A DNA stretch of 64,000 nucleotides. Source: Climacteris rufus. Its lineage: Eukaryota; Chordata; Aves; Passeriformes; Climacteridae. Position numbers and translations under genes: made by a program. The notes under the pieces were generated by a model. It worked only from the letters and a program-made list of their open reading frames with translations, searched no databases and was not told the DNA's origin. Location of the stretch: contig VZRZ01008555.1 of the NCBI GenBank assembly GCA_013398175.1, positions 2,764,682-2,828,681 on the forward strand, read 5' to 3'. The stretch's first letter is position 1. Each line of letters begins with the position of its first letter. Positions 25,126-37,639 of this stretch are shown piece after piece.

Positions 25126-25636
25126 CATACCATCATACCATTTCAACTTGGAAAAGCAATTTCCTGATAAAGAGGTCTGTTTCAATAGCAAACATATTTT
25201 CTATAATATTCTGAAACTGGAAAATCTTTGAACACCAGATTCAAAACTTCTATTTGAAAATATGCAACTTTATAAGAGACAGGCAAATGGTTTCTAGACA
25301 ACTGTCTTAATTAATATACGTAAAGCAAGTGAATTAAAGTTATGTAAATACCTTAAAAACTGGATTTTCTTGCTTTTCAGACCTTCTACTCACAAAGTTA
25401 GAATTCTTCCATATCCCACAGATAGAATTGCAACCAATAATACTACCATATGGAACTAAACTTGTCCAGTGTGGTCTTCGACAAATCCACAATTCCAACT
25501 TTATTCATTTGGGCCAAACAGATAACCAAGCATTACAGTAAATAACCCATTTTATGTAAAAGTTATATACATTTCACAAGGGCATTGCAGAGCAAAGGAA
25601 TACACAGTTTCAGGAAGATTGACTAGGATCAAATTT
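25126..25636. other. Non-coding spacer between two CR1 tails
   Basis: About 0.5 kb of AT-rich DNA without a recognisable element. It may include diverged CR1 sequence close to the flanks. Confidence 0.45.
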
Positions 25637-25760
25637 TCATAGAATCATAACATCATTTATGTTGGAAAAAACCTCTAAGTTCATCAAGTCCAACCATAAA
25701 CCTAACACTGCCAAGTCCTCCACTAAACCACGTCCCACCACTCTCAATCAGTCCAGCCAC
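25637..25760 (-). mobile_element. CR1 LINE 3' tail, second minus-strand copy
   Basis: The plus strand reads tcatagaatcata followed by words of a CR1 3' untranslated end (gttggaaaaaacctctaagt, tcatcaagtccaacc, aacactgccaagtcc, ccactaaacca). It is a different CR1 subfamily from the copy at 24.84 kb, which has 'ggaaatgacct' and 'cccttgccatgggc' words. About 124 bp are recognisable. The plus-strand 117-codon frame over it (25659-26012) is antisense to CR1 and not a gene. Confidence 0.8.
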
Positions 25761-25955
25761 TCCGTCCTGAGTCATTTTTGCAATGTTCTTCTACCTGTGG
25801 TTCCTGCAACTGCACAACCCAGTCCTGAACTGGAACAAGGGCTCCAGTTCTCTCTCCCACAACTCTCCTGGAGAAAAGAAAGGCAGCTGGACATGCCTGC
25901 CATGTCCTATTGTGCAGAATTTGAAATCCATTTGGAGAAAAGACATATATGCCTT

Positions 25956-26001
25956 GTTAATGTGTATTGTTCATGTTCGTTAATGTGTATGGTTCATGTT
26001 C
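25956..26001. repeat. 23-bp tandem duplication
   Basis: Two adjacent 23-bp units (25956-25978 and 25979-26001), both starting gttaatgtgtat and ending gttcatgttc, with a single t/g difference. Probably a recent local duplication. Confidence 0.85.
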
Positions 26002-27056
26002 ACTTGGAGTGAGTATGTTTACAATACAACATTCAATTTAAGAAAAACCACCAGCGTCTCACTGAGATACTGATGTTTCCCTTTTCTAAGCCACAGTGTC
26101 TTAGGGCTTTTTAGGTCAGCTTCCTAGAGAATAAGAAGTAAAAATGCCAGAAACAGTCTGGAAATATTAAAGTTTACATGTTTGCTTCCATACAGGCACA
26201 AAGACTGAAAGAGTAGTGGCTGAATTGCGTATAAGTACTGTACATCTCTACTTTCAGAGTTCTTTGTACAACACCAAAGCCTGGTTGGCTGCAAGCAACT
26301 TTGTCTGAAAACTTTAGAATATTGAAGTAGCATAAAGCAAACAGCTCTTCCACCCTGTCATTCCCTCTAATGAGGTATAGTGCATTTTGCATTTCTTCCC
26401 AAGACTGAACATTTGCTCAAACACAGAAAAATAACTTGGCAGATGTACAATAGCACCACCTAGTGATTCCCTGCAAGAACCACCTGCTATTGTAGCACCG
26501 GTGTTATAAAATTATGTGAGAAGCACTTTAAATACTTAAACACTGATGCTAGTCTGTATAAACTATTCTACATCCTAAATTGTTGTCTTTTTTTTTAAAT
26601 TAATTTTTCTCAGAATAATATGCTCTTTCAATGATTCATGAGCAAACCCAAGAGAGAAGCAGAAATTTTTTGAAACAGAATTAAAAGTATCGGAAGGGAG
26701 GTTTTCGCACTATTAAGAAATCCACCAATGCTTAACCTTTTGAAGGAAAGATGATATTTTTCAATCACAAATCTATTATTATTGTCTAAGATACTCTCTT
26801 GCAGCAAAAATATTCTGAGAAATTTGGCCTGATTCTTTGTCATTGCAAAGAATCATTTGCAATGACACGTATTCCATGAATGCAAAAAAAAGGGTAGGAT
26901 TGTACATAGCACAAAGTTCCTAGGCTGGCAAAAATTACCAGGAATAAACTTCCCCCTGAAATAAAAAACACACATTTTTTTAATACGTCAGACCCCAAGT
27001 ATTGAAATGTCTTATGTATTCCTTGAGCACTTTTCTTGTCTGTACAAGGACATTCT
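26002..27056. other. Non-coding, no recognised feature
   Basis: AT-rich sequence, nothing recognised. Minus-strand frames of about 70 codons show no family similarity. Confidence 0.5.
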
Positions 27057-27211
27057 ACACAATATGTGTAGCAGCCCGGAGCTTGCTGTCTGGGGCTGCT
27101 TGTGGGAAAAATCCTTCTTTCCCATGGGAGGTATGAGAAACAATAAGATAAAGCACCTGTTGTTGTTGTCTGGGTATGCTATGTTTTGGAATAGGGTGGT
27201 GTAGAACCTAG

Positions 27212-27243
27212 CCAATCATGTACCTGGGTTCCTACTGTATAAA
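27212..27243 (+). promoter_or_regulatory. CCAAT and TATA elements of the short LTR
   Basis: ccaat at 27212-27216 and tataaa at 27238-27243, 21 bp apart, directly before AATAAA. This is a complete-looking core promoter of the LTR U3. Use in the host is unknown. Confidence 0.5.
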
Positions 27244-27252
27244 GGACAATAC

Positions 27253-27258
27253 AATAAA
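27253..27258 (+). terminator. Poly(A) signal of the short LTR
   Basis: AATAAA just downstream of the TATA box, within the LTR. Confidence 0.5.
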
Positions 27259-27341
27259 CGGGGCTCCCTGGCTGGCTCTCTGATCTCTGCGAACCAAACT
27301 GTGTGCCGTCTCATTATTGCTGCTAGCTGCGACACAATGTG

Positions 27342-30300
27342 TCTAAATTTGAATGTGGCATTATGGACATAAATACTTCAGATGTGTCAAAACTCAGGCG
27401 TATATAGAACACACAGAATTTCACTTTTAAAAGGAAGGTTAGCATCAGCGAACACAAAGATTAGACAGGCTCTAAGTCCTTAACCTCCCTTGCTAAAGAC
27501 AATGGAAAACCTCCATTAATGAAAATAAGGTAAAAAATGCACATATGTAAACATGTCTCTGTGTGTCTACATATCCCTAGATATGCATATATAGATTTAT
27601 TTCGATGTCTATGTGTATATAACAGTAGAGTGACTTTAAAGGAAATCAGACTTTCTAAAAATAAGATGATGGTTGTTGTAAAATGGACTCCTTTGCTACT
27701 CCAAAATTTGTGTATCACACTGTGCTGAAAAGCATGAAAATAATTAGGATTAACCTTATAAAAAACAGAAATGCCAAAACCCTGCTTCTGCTTGACAGCA
27801 ATCCTAACCCTCATCAGAGACAAAACAATGTGCAGCAGCATCAGGCAGCTCTTTAAGGCCAGAGGATGGGGCCAGATCCACGGGAAGTGCAGGACTGTGG
27901 CTGTTGCATCCCCAGCTGCTGCATTCCCGTGCTCAGGAATGAGACACCCACATTACTTGTGAGCAAGGCTGTCACCAGTTTGACTTTCTGTCTCCTTATC
28001 TTTGTTTGACATCTTCATGTACATAGATCCCAATCATCCCCTCTGCGTTTGTGCATTATTTTAAATGTTTGGGGTTTGGTTTGTTTTAACTTAAATTTTT
28101 GATTCCAAAGATTCACTGGAAATGCCTTGAAGTGAGGGGTAAGAGCCAGAACCCGAGATGGATAAGTGGTGTTCTAAAGCATGTGTGATGTTTTTTCTTT
28201 CCTGAGTGGATAACCTTTCTTTAGTGAGACCTAAGACATGGATACACCATGACATCCAGCCAGGACAAAGTGGCCTGAACTAATATTGCTCTAAGATGAA
28301 AATTCTTTCAGTGCAGCACAGCACTATGAAGGGATCCATGCATCATCTGGGAGAAGCAAAGCCAAATCAGCACACTAATTGGCACACCTACTAATCCCAG
28401 ACCCACACCACATTGACTTTGCTGCAGTACATGGAATTGTGAAGCTAACCTGAATCCTGCAGCTTCAACCTGATCTGCACCATGGTTGGGAGTGTGAACT
28501 TATAGTACCACACCATGAAATCTTCTCCACTCAAATATCACCCAGTTGTTTTATTTTATTTGAGAAAATAGGTAACATCATCTCTACTGCAATTTCCAAC
28601 TCTTTCTGTGACATTCACAGGAGCAGATTCACTCTGGCTGCCAGACAGAGGTGCCTGTATAATGCCAGGCACAGGAGGCAGGAGTGGTGGACAGGAGGTG
28701 GTCCCAGAGCAGTGATTGCTCATATTGTTGTACCCACAGTGGGCTACAAGACCTGTGTGACAATAGAAACAATAAAATATCTAAAAGACTTCATTTTCCT
28801 CTGTGGCCAAGGGACTCAGCACTTAGACACCAGATACAAAATGTAAGCTGTATGGAAAGATGTGGGGGTTCCTGTCCTGTGTGAACATACAGCTTTTGTA
28901 GGTATACTCTCCTTCAGGTAAGTCATCTCCCCTTGCTACATTTGGGAACATTAAAATACTTTAATCTAGGGCATAGATTGTATCAACTTCATTTTAGTAG
29001 TCTAGAGTATACAGTAATCTTAAATGAATCTGCATTTTTCTACTATTTTTTGTCATCTCACTTTCTATTGTCATCTACGTTTTCTATGCTCTATTTTCAC
29101 AACTCATTTTCACCTTCCCACATGAAGGGTATCTCTGGCAGGGGACATTTATATTGTAAGTAACCTGACCATTTGAGTTTGCACTTACTACATGAAAACT
29201 GACAGAAGTCTTATAGCAACGGGGAAAGGCACAGCCATCTATGGCCTTGAAAACACAATGTATTGTACACGGGACCTACAGTCTGTTAAACTCCCCAAGT
29301 ACACAGTTTTGCCATTCTCTACATTCCTGTTTGCCTATAAAATTAAACTTCCATTTTGTTCCTCAGAACAACCTTGAAATGCAAACGTAGGGCTAGAAGA
29401 GAGCGGAGGTCTGTCTGCACATGATTCAATGGTGGCTTCAAGGAAGAGAACTGCCCTATTTTAAGATAGGAGAGAAGGAAAACAAGTCACCGAGACACCA
29501 CCTGTTTTGATCAGGGAACCAGCTTTAATACTAATGTGGCACTACTTTGCATGTTTCCCTTTGGATTAAAAAAAAAGTAATAAAAAGCGCAAGTAGGTAA
29601 AGACATGAAAGAGACTTGGGTTTGGCAGTAAGAAGGGTTTCTGGGGAAATCCAACAATTTACAGTGCATGCTTAATAAAAAGGTATCTTCTTAAGAAAAA
29701 CAGAAGTTGCTGTACTCTGGTTGGGCACTTCCCCTGAGGAACTTGAAAGAAACCCTGACAGATGAAGTTTGAATTCACAAGGGAGCCTCAGTAGATGGCA
29801 CTCCTCCACCTGAGTCAACACAAGGGCTCAAATAGGGATTAGAAGCCATTCTTCCAAGGGAAATGGGTCAAATTATCTTCTATATAATATAGGATTTAAT
29901 ATATACATATACACAAAAGCATTTATATTCAATTTGTAAATATGTGTAAAACTTAAACAGTCTAGTACTCAACTTGCCTGGAGATACCTTTCTCTGTATG
30001 TCTCAGTGTGACCCATTTCCTTCTAACTCCAGCTGTGGTGGTTGGAGTAACAGATGCTGTGGGGCCTGGAATGGACCAGAGGAGCAGACAACAGGCTATT
30101 GCAATATGAAATTGCTTTTGAATATGAGGGAAATCAGTTAAATCTTCCTGTTTGCACAGGACATGACAAATGCAGTTCTTTAGTTGTGCTGCTTGCATAA
30201 ATTGTGTTTGAAAATATAAAATCACCCTCTTTTTCTACCCAGAAGATGATTGCAAGGTTTAGATAGATCATTTTTGTACTTGTACAAATTTTTAAAATTA

Positions 30301-33300
30301 TTTTGTGATGCTTAGAACCAAAAGTCCACACTAAGTAGTTACTATTAATGTATACACAGAAAATAATATATTTAAATCTAACTAAGTCAGTCCTCATGTC
30401 AGAGATATTAATTTACACTGCAGTTCCTTCAGTGTGGATTTTCCATGTATTTTACTCAGCTGAACAACATTTTCTTAACACTTGCTGAAGGACTTACCAA
30501 TCCATAAACATAGTTCACATACTTCTATACTATCTTCCAAATCAGAGTTTGAAAGAATATTGCAAGTCTAATGAAAAATAATCTGAAGAAGTAAAAGTAA
30601 GAAGATCTAGAAAATAAAGAATTGTTGGAACAGATATTAGAATTTTCCATTGCAAATTATCACCATGAACTGGCTGTCTGGGAAGCACTCCAACCTGATG
30701 TTGGGTTCTCTTTGATAACGTGGTGTTTCTAAGCAACATTTCTAGTCAGTCCGTGTGTATGAGTGGTCAGCCACCACTTGGAAACTTCAAAACATGAATT
30801 TCTTTTGTTAGATGCAGATCCAATTTGCTGTTTGGTTTTCATATGAAAAATACAGCCGGCTTTTTAAGATACAGTTTTTTAAAAAGGGGGAAAAAAAAAG
30901 GAAGCGGTGCTAAATATTGTAACACATTTCAACACATATAGCAGCATGTTTAATTTATTCAATACTACATTAATGAACCCCTTTTTAGTTCTGCTTAGTT
31001 CTTAAACTAAGCAGATGGGTATTCAGGTAGCATGTGTTAAAGTTGTCAAGAATTTATGTTCTAATTCCTTTCACATAGCAGCCGAAGGCACTTCTTACAT
31101 AAGAATGACAGCAATAACAATTAGCTCGTCTCTTCAGTCAATATGTTTCCACTACACTCCTAGATTAAATGTGTTTCAGGATTTGGACCTGCTGAACTAG
31201 AATGTCTGAAGTTCATTTTTTTCAAACCTTTTATGTGAAAAATATGTGAATTCTAATCTTTCAGAGTCTGTGGACTGCGCCTCCAGCTTACATCTATGCT
31301 TTGCACACATTCAAGTGCAAGGCATATATAAAGATTAGGTAATTTGTAATTTAATTTGGAAACTGTTTCTATCTCACCCAAAAATAATTATAATTTGATA
31401 TGTAGGGTTCACATCACTGATAAATAAAGAACAGGCATGTTCCTGTGAAGCGAGCAATAATCAGTTCTGCAACAGACAGGATCTCTCATTCTGGCAGTAG
31501 AAGGGACCCAGATCAGTTCCTGGCTCATGGACACTGAACTAGACAGAGTCCTGTAGACTGCTGGCAGGGATAGGAATATAGTGGAGCCACAGAAGATCAC
31601 TACTGTGTTTAGTGAAGTTAGGCACCATTTCCTGTGGTTGTGCTTGCATCTCAAAGAGACTGAATTCAGATCGCTGGCAAGGACAGTTGCATTCCACACT
31701 CATTACACTCCACACTCAGGCAGAAAATATTTTAGATTTCTATAAAATCATCCTATCAAAATGAATATATTTTATCAACTCAGATCTGGAATACATGCAT
31801 CCTACTAGCGCTAATTATAACAAGACATATGGTGAAACAGCATTTTAGATTGAGACAGTTTGGGGAATTTCTCTACTATGATTTCTTCTTGACACTGGAT
31901 TCTTATGGACATCTGTCATGATGTAAGTTCCAGCAGGAATGTGGCACACTCAGCTCCTTCTGATCCTTTGCTTCCATATTGACATAAAACCCACAGTAGG
32001 TGACAGAAAAGTTGCTTGCACCTGGCTCATGGCTAAAAATACTGAGCCATTAAACTTTGATGATCATCCATTTAAATGGAACACACTTGGATAAAAGATG
32101 GCAGCTATGCAGAGCAAATGGTTATTTCAAGTCTGATTCCCAGGAAAGATAGTAACTGAACTACAGATTAGTTACCAAGAAATAGATCATCTGATACACC
32201 TTATCTAAAGATACCTGAAGTATAGAAAGGGATTTAAAGTTGTTTTCTCTGAGATTACTTCAGAAGAAAGAGGGAGCAGATAGGACAGAAAAACTCAGTG
32301 ATTCAGACCTGAAACGGGAGAAATGTCAACCCAGAAAACAACCCAGAAAATTATGACCAAACAACAGAACCATCCAAGGTAAAAAGAAACTGAAGTAGAA
32401 ACCTGGAAATATTTTGTCCACAGATATGTGCAGATGTGTGCTTCTAATGCTAGCTGAAGGAAAATGCTTTGTTACACATTTGTTCACCTCAGCTAGTTCA
32501 TATCTTTGAGAAAAGAAACTGTGGGTTTATGTTGACCATAATGTAGAGTTCTGGGAAAAGATATGCATGGAGAAGTAGGGGAGGAGGCAATGGGCTCTAT
32601 GAGTCTTCCTTTTCTGAAACAATAGTAGATAAAGAATATATCAAAGAAGTCTGCCAGAAAGCGAGGCTAAATCTTACTGAGGCTAAATCATAAGAAAACT
32701 TAAAACATTTAGATATCTTGTAATATTACCCAAACACAGCAGCTTGGAATGTACAAAGAGAACTGAGCTTTATCAAGGCTATGACACACACAGTCCTAGA
32801 AAAATTAATTCATCTAGCCTGCAGCTATGTGTTCCTTTCTTAGCACACTGGCTCCCCTTGTTATAAGAGTCACAAAAGTATTTCTGTCAGAGGATCTCCT
32901 TTCACAACAGCCAGTCTTCACACAGGCCTGAATTTTGACTGCTCTTGTGAATCATGCCAAGGTGCAATACATGGAGAGAGGGGCCTTTTTGACCTTCTCT
33001 AAAGCAGCCTTCAGGGACCTGAGCAGTCTGTGGACTTTCTGAGTGCAGCAGGAAAACCACCTAGTGCAACTTTTTGCATTTCATGGCCATATGAAAACAT
33101 GACCAGATGGATCACAGGTGCAGGCAGCTTCCCTCCCTAGGTCTGCCTACAGGCACTGGGAACACCTCTCAGTATAGCACCAGTGGAACATCATTTCATG
33201 CCTTGCTCCACCAGTCCCGGCTGAGGTGTTTTTTACTCAATATGCCTGAAGTGCCCTGTACCTTCAGGGAGAAAGACATGGAAACTTACTGAAACTATGG

Positions 33301-34839
33301 AAGATCTGTATCATGCAGTCAACATGTCTATCTTTCAACATTCAGCAAGAGCAGAACTTAGGTTACATAGAATTTAAAACCCTGAAGTAAAAAAAAAAAT
33401 AAATAAAAGCATGTTGATTTAAGACTACAAACATACAAACACAGCCCCTGGAAAATACAGTTAGAGATTAAACAACATAAGTCATGAAAGAAATTCATCT
33501 GTAGAAAATACATCACAAAGACACCAAATGAATCCTCAAATAAAGGAAGTATTCTTATCAATCAATTAATCTATGCAAATTATATTTTAACTTTTTTTTT
33601 AAGCTGGTGCTCAGTTCCATGAGCTGTGAAGGATTGCCCACAAATATTTTTGTCAACAAATGCTGTGAAGAGTTCGGGGTGACAGGGAGTTCCCGTGACA
33701 GACCTTGAGAGCACCAGCACAGAAATCAAACCCAAGGTCCATCTAGCACAGTTTCTTTAAAGAGCAGCAAAAAGTAGATGGTTAAAGAAAGTGTAAGTGC
33801 TAGGAAAACAATATAATATTTTGTCTATTACATCATTCCAGCTTCTAGTGCCGTGTAGATAAGTGACTTCATAAGCCAGATGTTCTAACTTTGTGGTTAG
33901 CACTGCTTGATTGATTTTCTGCTCAGGATTTTAACTGGTCACTACATCTGTGGTTCAGACCATTTCATTTCCTTCACTCATGAGCGTTTCCATGCTTTCT
34001 ATCATGCAGGCCACTACACTTGAAGTAACTTTTGCCTATTACTTCATTTTACTCTTCCCATCTTAAAACTCAGCTTTGCTCCAGAAAACCTCTGGGAAAG
34101 TAGCAATGAAAAGATTAATGAATGCAATTTTCAAATTGTACACATGCTCAAAAGCTTGCTCCAAAATCCCTTTCTTGACTAAGCAAAAACCAGCACAGGT
34201 TTAAGTCAGATACACACTACCTCCAATATGATTTTGTTGTGAGAGATGCCAGGAAGTCTCGTGGCACTTGAAAACTCAAAAGTCATATAAATTAAGTTTG
34301 AACTTGAGATCATATATTACTGGGGTTTGTTCCCTGATTTAATTAAAGCAATAGTGTTTTCATTGCAAATACAAACAGTTGTTAATTTGACAGTGACATT
34401 TGGAATTATATTTACACAATGTGCTTCAAAATATTTTTGCCAGTTAACATGCTTGGTGAATACTCACAAAAATCCAGTATATAACCAGAACAGAGTTTAA
34501 TATTATAGTACCAATAAACATTACAGTCCCTTATGATAACCTCCATCAATCTCACCAGTCCATGATTATGCCACTCAGTACTGTGTAAAGAATAGCAGAA
34601 TTATTTATTGCTCATGAAGTCATTCAAACATCTTTGGGTGTTTAATATATTTGTCTCTTGCCAATGAGTCTACAAATATAAAATCAAGGCATCAGCCTTC
34701 TACACATGAATGACACCCAAAATTTAAATTGACTGGATAGATGAGAGTCCTCAAAGACTCACTTTCACATCTTTGAAAACAAAGTGAAAATTATCCATGT
34801 CACAACTGATCAGTCTGGCACGACTGCCATTTGTTATTC
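27342..34839. other. Non-coding, no recognised feature
   Basis: About 7.5 kb without any CR1, LTR or SINE that I recognise and without supported exons. 27530-27640 is rich in alternating tat/atg/tgt words (decayed dinucleotide-type low complexity). Poly-A runs occur near 30892-30900 and 33389-33401. The longest frame is 126 codons on the minus strand at 27461-27841, with no recognisable domain. Confidence 0.5.
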
Positions 34840-35525
34840 CCTTTCTTTATTTCTTTCAAAATTTCTTGATCAGATAGCATAGGACAAAGCCGTCCTTACT
34901 GGAATCTTCTCATTTTCTTTACCAGACAGCTGTTGCAGACTAAGCACAAAGCCATTTCCTTGGTCTACACCCTTATATGCCCCAGCATGCACATCAACAC
35001 AGTATCCCAAGTACCAACTTTTTCTGCTTGGTTCCTGTAGCTCCTTTTAAGCTCTTATTTTAAGATGGACTGAAGACCTTGATTATCTTTCCTTGCTCAC
35101 CTCAGTCTTCACCATGACATTTTCCTTTCTTTCTCCAGGACCCATAAGATGCAAGCCCTTCAGTGACTCTTCATAGCCTGCAATGTGGAGCTTCTTGAGG
35201 AGGCCAACATGTAAGTTAGTCTATCTTCTGTTTATGCTTTCATTCTTCCAGGGAGAAGCCTGTATACACCCCATCTTCTTACTCTCCTACTTCAAGCCTT
35301 TTCCTGCATTTAACTGTTCTATTCTGCTGTTCTCCCTTGTCAGCTTTAAAAGGTTCATTCCTCCTCCCATCTTTCCTATCATACTCTCCCAGCTCTCAGA
35401 TTTTGCCAAAATATCTTCTGATGTCCCCATAGGGTCCCTTCACCACCTAGCTGACTTTTCCAAAGAACTTCTGCAAGTTTGTGACCCGTCCTGCCCCTCT
35501 TTTTCCAGTTATTAGATTCAGCTTT
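34840..35525. other. Pyrimidine-rich block with a cryptic exon-like segment
   Basis: The plus strand is rich in C and T throughout. Inside it, 35139-35210 (72 bp) is bracketed by a strong acceptor-like sequence (ttttcctttctttctccag ending at 35138) and a strong donor gtaagt (35211-35216). All three frames of that segment contain stops, so it could only be a non-coding exon or chance. A 110-codon frame at 35183-35515 is Ser/Phe/Leu/Pro-rich, as expected from the composition, and unlike any family I know. Confidence 0.25.
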
Positions 35526-35976
35526 CTTAATCAGTTCCAGTTGAGGTGAAAATGTTCAACCACAGGAAATTACACTTTGGTTTATTTGGCATCCCTCTGA
35601 CAAACGCTCCCCTGCTTCACAGGATTGTACAGAGTGAGTCCTTCCAGGATCAAAACACTTTCTGAAATCTTGGTTTGATTACCCAAAATATTTCAGGGTG
35701 CAGAATAAAATTTTATTCTTAAAATGTTCCTAATCTTTTAGAATTCAGGACATACTTTATTTGAACCTTCCACCTTGGTGATCAAGAGTTGTGTCCTAAA
35801 TGCCTTGTGAGAGATCCTTGAAGCTCCTTACTTGCGTGGAGTCAATTAGAGCATGGGCAAGTCAGGCTCAGCACCTTTGGGCTCTCTTTAAAGTAGTGAA
35901 GTAGTACATGCCCTGACAGTACCTTTGCAAACTGCATTGCTTTTCTTGCATGGCTTCTTTTTTAAAAAAATAATTC
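35526..35976. other. Non-coding, no recognised feature
   Basis: AT-rich sequence between the pyrimidine-rich block and the old repeat trace. Nothing recognised. Confidence 0.5.
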
Positions 35977-36095
35977 CATTGCAGGCTTGGCCCTTCAGTG
36001 TGCTTAAGGTTAAGCACATAAATATTTTAACTGATGTCAAAGAAATCACCTACATGCCTGTACATGTGATTAAATGCTTTGGTGGATCAGGCCAG
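35977..36095. repeat. Probable ancient sauropsid interspersed repeat
   Basis: The words tgcttaaggttaagcac (36001-36017) and ttaaatgctttggtggatcaggcc (split across 36070-36093) are arranged about 55 bp apart. They match, from memory, a diverged repeat common in turtle, crocodile and bird genomes that reads '...gcttaa.gttaagca...gctttgctggatc.gggcc'. I cannot assign a family name. It is highly diverged. Confidence 0.35.
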
Positions 36096-36192
36096 AATGC
36101 CAAACATATTGTTGAATCAAGCAATGAGCATGTATATAAACAAGATCTTTACAAACTGACCCTAACATAACACTTGCATTTCTTTAAGAATC

Positions 36193-36240
36193 TTGTAATT
36201 GAGTTCAGCCCTGGTATAAATGCACTGGCTTCAGCAGGAA
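36193..36240. repeat. Ancient repeat trace, 'ctggtgtaaat...gacttcag' type
   Basis: ttgagttcagccctggtataaatgcactggcttcagcagg resembles an old amniote repeat with a ctggtgtaaat...cactgacttcag core. Related traces lie at 48616-48662 and, in reverse form, 56970-57032. Based on memory of the motif only. Confidence 0.3.
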
Positions 36241-37639
36241 AAGGCTAGCAATTAATCTAGCCTTACTTCTTTTTGAAGTGAAGACAAACTTCTTAAGTGA
36301 AAGTCCATGGTGCTAATTTTATTACTTACAGACATATTTTCATCAGTTGCTATACAATCTTATATGATGATTTACAGTATTGACAATATGCAAAAACTTT
36401 AAAAATATTTGGATTTCTATTTTTACCAAGTTTCAGTTGCTTTTATGAAGGTTGGTGTTTGTGTTATTGGCCACTGGAGCCCAGCTAAGAACATCAGAAC
36501 ATTATCCTGCCCTGCCCCTGCAAGTAATGAACTCTTTTTCAGTCTATAAAATGTTGGTGATTTGTCCTTTCCTGGAAGGGAGATAGCAACTAGCTGTACC
36601 TGCTCCCACTGAACACAATGTCAGGGTTGTCAGCTTGTGTCAGCAATTGCAGAGCCAGCACCTCTGCAGGCATCAGTGCAGAATTAGGGGAGGAACATCG
36701 CTTACTTTATTTTATTTTACCATCATGACTGTACCACTGCAAGTAATCTCCAACTTGATAGTTCCACTAATAGTCAGGCCTTTAGCCACAACTCTATGCA
36801 CCAGGAAAAGTAGCAGTGATGCTTTTATAACATCAAAAGTAAATAAGGATTTACACATACTAATTTTATCTTGACTCTGATTTTTTTAGTAGTGAAATTA
36901 CTTTTAGTAGTTGCCATGTGCCTTCTTAAAACTTACAGCACTACTTTCTTTGCTCTTACTTCTATATTGAAATTTATCACAAACCATCTTAAATGGCATT
37001 AAACTTGTCCCTCCAAAAGCCTCCCAACAGAATTCCTACTTTATTCAGTCATTTGTTCTGCAGTTTGAGAAGACAGAGCTTCCATTGACTGTTATACTTT
37101 CATATAACTGGGATTATTTGTGTGGGGTAAGAAAAATGATAAAAAATTAGAAGTGGCTATTTTTGTAAATGGATTTGGAAATATTCCAGCCTCTCTAGTG
37201 CTTACCTCCTATTTACAAGTGGAGGTTCTATGCACCTCAAAAGTTCTAGTGTTACTGAGAATGATCATCTGTAAACATGCTGCATGTAGCTGGGAAAGGA
37301 AGAGATTTCAATGCTCTTGCTTGTTAACATTCTTCTTTGTTTCTGCCCTCTCCAACACAAATGTTTTCTAGATGTTTTTCTGGCAGCTTTAACAGCATAA
37401 ATGCATTCCAAACTAGAAAGTTTCTACTTCAGTATCTTACAACTAACTCAATATGTACTGACCTCAAACCCAGGATAGTAGTAATTTGATATTGCAGCTC
37501 ATTATTGTTACTCCCAGCAAGTTTGCCCTTGGAAGTGCCTGATGCTTCCCTCTTCCTCTCACACACACCCTCCAACCCTCCATTCAGAATTTGTTTTTAA
37601 TTGTTCAGGAGAAAAAATTCAGACTGTGAGCCAACTATA
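36241..37639. other. Non-coding, no recognised feature
   Basis: AT-rich sequence. 36270-36470 is unusually even AT-rich DNA without simple repeats and could be conserved, but nothing firmer can be said. Confidence 0.45.

Larger units (their letters stand above)
27067..27334 (+). mobile_element. Short solo LTR, ERVK/alpharetrovirus-like layout
   Basis: A compact LTR of about 268 bp. Terminal inverted repeats are tgtagcagc and gctgcgaca, one mismatch. Promoter and processing signals come in order: CCAAT (27212-27216), TATAAA (27238-27243) and AATAAA (27253-27258), with about 75 bp left to the 3' end. TATA only 15 bp before AATAAA implies a poly(A) signal in U3 and a very short R, as in alpha- and betaretrovirus-like LTRs. 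Flanks are caatatg (27060-27066) and caatgtg (27335-27341), 6 of 7 identical, so the target duplication is imperfect or one edge is off by a base or two (alternative ends tgtgtagcag / ctgcgacaca at 27065 and 27336). No internal viral sequence is present. Confidence 0.72.

Noticed and set aside
24940..25167. 75-codon plus frame
   Set aside because: It is antisense to the minus-strand CR1 tail.
25659..26012. 117-codon plus frame
   Set aside because: It starts in the antisense of a CR1 tail and runs across a 23-bp tandem duplication; not gene-like.
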